DNA of 8,781 bases from Armatimonadota bacterium (GTDB lineage Bacteria > Sysuimicrobiota > Sysuimicrobiia > Sysuimicrobiales > Humicultoraceae): the NCBI GenBank assembly GCA_016199305.1, contig JACQGZ010000163.1, positions 1 through 8,781 of the forward strand, read 5' to 3'. The notes beneath the pieces were generated by a model. It was not told the DNA's origin. It was given only the letters and a program-made list of their open reading frames with translations, and did no database searches. Both the position numbers and the translations under genes were made by a program. Positions 7,246 to 8,781 of this stretch are shown here, in pieces. Each line of letters opens with the position of its first letter. The stretch's first letter is position 1.

Positions 7246-7274
7246 CTATCCATCTCTATCCATACCCTACCATA
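7246..7274 (-). promoter_or_regulatory. Helically phased direct repeats, candidate operator of the RHH/RelE module
   Basis: On the + strand CTATCCAT occurs at 7246-7253 and again at 7256-7263, followed by the related CTACCATA at 7267-7274. The spacings of 10 and 11 bases are about one turn of B-DNA. The array begins 16 bases before the antitoxin GTG, where RHH antitoxins of the CopG/ParD type bind tandem half-sites. It is AT-richer than its flanks. No clear -35/-10 pair is visible, and the leftward TATGGT inside the array is only a weak -10. Function is inferred from position and repeat geometry. Confidence 0.45.
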
Positions 7275-7330
7275 CTTAGGACTACTCTAGCGCACACCGC
7301 CTCCACCGGGTGGGCCGCACGGGCGCGGGA

Positions 7331-7345
7331 CGCCCGGAAGGGGCG
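7331..7345 (-). terminator. Small GC hairpin downstream of the HTH gene
   Basis: CGCCC (7331-7335) and GGGCG (7341-7345) pair around a 5-base loop, 37 bases beyond the stop of the leftward HTH gene. There is no T-tract on either strand. It could slow or end transcription from the HTH unit before the next module, but short GC hairpins are expected by chance in DNA this GC-rich. Confidence 0.2.
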
Positions 7346-7381
7346 ACCGGCAGCCGCGGAGAGCTGAGAAGCGTGCTGTCG

Positions 7382-7972
7382 CTACCGAGTCCTGACGCGC
7401 TTGGCGGTTTTCTTCGCAGCTGGCCGGCGGATCCGGCCGATCGGCCTGCCCAACAGAGGGGCGGCCGTCACTTGGACGAGGCGCGGGCGCCCGGGCTGGC
7501 GCGTCCAGCGCTCGGCGAATCGCTCGATGGCATGGCGGTTCCAGATGGGACCGGCGGCGAGGCTGGCCAGGGGCTTGGGAAAACTCCCCGTCTGGGCTAG
7601 CTGGTGGGCGCGCTGGCGGGTGACCCCCAGGATCTCGGCTACCTCGCTGATCCCGGCAAAGGTCGGCAGGGTCGGTTCCTTCAGCCGACGCGCCTGCTCG
7701 TCGATCGTCTCGACTTCCACACGGACGATGTCAGGCGTGCCAGGGAAGCCCACAGTGCGGAACGCACTCCGAACGAGCTCCCAGGCGGCGCCGATCGCGT
7801 CGGTCGGTCCGGCGGTGACGACGTTGAGGCGGACGCTGAGGGTCCGGCGGCCGGGGCTGGCAACGGCGGCGTGGTCGCTGAGGGCCTTGACCAGGTCGGC
7901 GGTCAGCTCATACAGCCGCGTCTCGCTGTGTACCGTATGGGGGGTGTCCAGCTCAACGCTCCATTCTCGCAT
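7382..7972 (-). CDS. HTH DNA-binding protein beside a HicA-like toxin, putative antitoxin
   Basis: A 196-residue protein. Residues 1-100 form an unfamiliar alpha/beta domain starting MREWSVELDTP and ending VRVEVETIDEQ. Residues 105-158 are an AlpA/MerR-like helix-turn-helix: FAGISEVAEILGVTRQRAHQLAQTG, then FPKPLASLAAGPIWNRHAIERF. A basic tail follows, rich in Pro, Lys and Arg (171-196, AAKKTAKRVRTR). I recall similar HTH proteins paired with small HicA-like proteins in Actinobacteria and other phyla. This supports an antitoxin and autorepressor role, but it is not the usual HicB. The ATG at 7972 overlaps the TGA of the HicA-like gene as TGATG, implying translational coupling with the toxin gene first. 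The frame stays open upstream to an ATG at 8185 (267 codons), but residues from there to 7972 are mostly an out-of-frame reading of the toxin gene. If the upstream shift is real, a fused product is possible. Confidence 0.75.
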   Translation of the reverse strand: MREWSVELDTPHTVHSETRLYELTADLVKALSDHAAVASPGRRTLSVRLNVVTAGPTDAIGAAWELVRSAFRTVGFPGTPDIVRVEVETIDEQARRLKEPTLPTFAGISEVAEILGVTRQRAHQLAQTGSFPKPLASLAAGPIWNRHAIERFAERWTRQPGRPRLVQVTAAPLLGRPIGRIRRPAAKKTAKRVRTR

Positions 7973-8185
7973 CACTTCGCCCCCTTCTTCGCAGGCGGCC
8001 AGACGAGCCCAGCCCGCTTCATCTGCGATAGGAAGTTCCGCACCGCGCGCTGGTCCGAGGGTGTGCTGTGCCAGGTGACCGGCGCCTTCGTCTTGTCGGG
8101 GGAGAAGGACATCACGCCAAGCCTTGATGGGCTCCCTGCGGAACCCCTGTGCGAGCGCGGCCTCCTCGATGTCTCTGTAATCCAT
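7972..8185 (-). pseudogene. HicA-like small toxin gene with an apparent +1 frameshift
   Basis: Two frames together resemble a HicA/YcfA-like dsRBD-fold mRNA-interferase-type protein of about 70 residues. From the ATG at 8185 the first frame gives MDYRDIEEAALAQGFRRE, the usual N-terminal helix and turn. Around 8119-8125 the similarity moves one base on to the frame reading GVMSFSPDKTKAPVTWHS, then TPSDQRAVRNFLSQMKRAG and LVWPPAKKGAK, ending TGA at 7974-7972. The SPD..K....V....TPSD.RA..NFL...RRAG pattern is what I recall for toxins beside this type of HTH gene. Skipping one G in AAGGCTTGG would join the frames. The second frame alone could start at ATG 8112 (46 residues) but would lack the first helix. 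Causes could be decay of the toxin, an assembly error or programmed shifting. The GGGGAGA and AAGGAAGG before 8185 fit a ribosome site for the full-length start. Confidence 0.6.
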
Positions 8186-8199
8186 TCTCCCCGGCCTTC

Positions 8200-8218
8200 C
8201 TTGACTGTGTCAAGTGTA
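8200..8218 (-). promoter_or_regulatory. 15-bp palindrome with overlapping -10-like box, candidate operator/promoter of the HicA-HTH module
   Basis: CTTGAC (8200-8205) and GTCAAG (8209-8214) are perfect inverted arms around TGT. Read leftwards, TACACT (8218-8213) overlaps the outer arm and matches TATAAT at four of six positions. It would place the transcription start near 8206, inside the palindrome, and leave a leader of about 20 bases before the ATG at 8185. A repressor on the palindrome would block this start, and the HTH protein of the module is the natural candidate. No good -35 lies 17 bases upstream. Inferred from position and symmetry. Confidence 0.4.
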
Positions 8219-8301
8219 GCAGCGGCCCCAGCACCGACCGCTTCACCCCTTCAAATCGACCGAACCTCGTCGGGTTTTCCTTGCGGGCGTGGCTCTCTAA
8301 G

Positions 8302-8484
8302 TTAGAGCAGGAGGGGAATGGCATGAGTGCCTCCACGGCTGCTTTGGCGGGACGGGTCGGTTGCGGTGGGTGGCCGCCTTCGTGGGGACGATGGTCTTGA
8401 GGCGACGGTACTGGCGGGCCGGGCAGGATCTGAGAGGTGCACGCCTTCGCGCTCGGCCAGGAGCTCGGTGAGGTGCAGGAAGTA
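8302..8484 (-). pseudogene. Degraded transposase relic, probably ISNCY-type
   Basis: Read leftwards from 8484 one frame gives YFLHLTELLAEREGVHLS, which resembles the helix before the HTH in ISNCY-family transposases (HLTELLAEREG...LSR.TVRR). Then a poorly matching stretch is followed by SSPRRRPP, where those proteins carry SPRRRRPP. The frame ends in TAA at 8304-8302 after non-homologous-looking residues. The catalytic DDE part is missing, and the expected HTH core is scrambled. The similarity may extend rightwards to about 8680 (ISPYRRQS near 8546 recalls the SYRQ region), but that is weak. Small size, frame disruption and low quality suggest an old relic. The family is named from memory. 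Confidence 0.38.
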
Positions 8485-8706
8485 CGAACGTCTAGAGTCC
8501 CGGGATGCCCGTGACGTGACGCTGCTCTGCCGGCGGTATGGGGAGATGAACCAGATGCTGGGTCTCCTGGAGGCTGGAGAGGTTTCGACGGAGATGGAAG
8601 CTCGCGGCTTGCTCCTTGCGCGTGCTCCGGGAGGCAGCCTAGCCCGCGAGAATGCCGCCTGAGGCGCCGTAGCGCAGACCATCAGCGCTGACGACCGCCC
8701 GGTCGC

Positions 8707-8781
8707 TCAGCCCACGCCCAGCACCTTCGCCGCGCGCTTCACATCGCGGGCCTTCACCCAGACAATCGCGGCGAACCGGTC
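8707..8781 (-). CDS. C-terminal end of an unidentified leftward gene, partial
   Basis: The frame is open from the window edge and ends in TGA (8709-8707), giving 24 residues: DRFAAIVWVKARDVKRAAKVLGVG. Codons use mostly G or C at the third position, as expected of real coding DNA here. The tail VKRAAKVLGVG resembles the start of a Fis-type helix-turn-helix, but a stop directly after it would leave the motif incomplete. I do not recognise the family. It runs in the same direction as the toxin-antitoxin genes and is separated from the HicA-like start by about 520 bases, which include the transposase relic. Confidence 0.45.
   Translation of the reverse strand, partial: DRFAAIVWVKARDVKRAAKVLGVG

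Noticed and set aside
7382..8185. A single continuous 267-codon leftward gene
   Set aside because: Its residues about 23-71 are the out-of-frame reading of a clear HicA-like body, and an ATG at 7972 with TGATG coupling starts the recognisable HTH protein. A fusion remains possible only if the shift is real and unshifted translation occurs.
8208..8213. Perfect TTGACA on the minus strand as a -35 box for the HicA-HTH unit
   Set aside because: The hexamer 17 bases downstream is GGAGAA and coincides with the ribosome site at the ATG. The TTGACA is better explained as part of the palindrome.
8240..8308. tRNA-like look of GGTTCG and the GCTCT...AGAGC hairpin
   Set aside because: The arms are not in tRNA order or spacing, and there is no acceptor stem or anticodon arm.
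8327..8662. Rightward 111-codon frame containing RRYGEMNQMLGLLEAGEV
   Set aside because: The start is in low-complexity sequence, there is no ribosome site, and the opposite strand shows better transposase-like similarity. It is likely a shadow, though the middle looks protein-like.

Overview
The window is GC-rich bacterial DNA of roughly 65% G+C with dense coding. A classical signal peptide on a periplasmic-type lytic transglycosylase points to a Gram-negative-style envelope. The two trehalose routes, the DUF5752-like gene and the GTGACC-rich inverted repeat between convergent genes resemble my impression of NC10/Rokubacteria or Geobacter-like genomes. I cannot fix the taxon from the sequence.

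Left third (1-3684): a trehalose locus. An OtsA-OtsB fusion (trehalose-6-phosphate synthase/phosphatase, 5' end outside the window) runs rightwards. It converges on a leftward two-gene operon, a DUF5752-like protein followed with ATGA overlap by a TreT-type trehalose glycosyltransferase. One route makes trehalose from UDP-glucose and glucose-6-phosphate through trehalose-6-phosphate; the other joins NDP-glucose directly to glucose. The two transcription units end inside one 31-bp imperfect inverted repeat that supplies both stop codons.

Middle (3685-6451): a gene-poor spacer of about 680 bp, then a large secreted Slt70-like lytic transglycosylase (helical repeats plus a C-terminal SLT domain) that trims peptidoglycan.

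Right third (6452-8781): an accessory or decay zone. A frameshifted, truncated N-terminus of an EamA/DMT transporter follows the transglycosylase. Its end abuts a leftward RHH antitoxin-RelE/ParE toxin pair. A second leftward pair follows: a HicA-like toxin that appears frameshifted, overlapping by TGATG an HTH protein of the kind found beside such toxins. Beyond it are a degraded, probable ISNCY-type transposase relic and the last 24 codons of an unidentified leftward gene at the window edge. Each toxin-antitoxin pair has a candidate operator upstream: phased direct repeats for the first, a 15-bp palindrome for the second.

No rRNA, tRNA or CRISPR array is visible. I see no clear evidence of a wholly new system. 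The items most worth following are the DUF5752-TreT coupling, the HTH/HicA-like pair with its frameshift, and the stop-codon-bearing inverted repeat.
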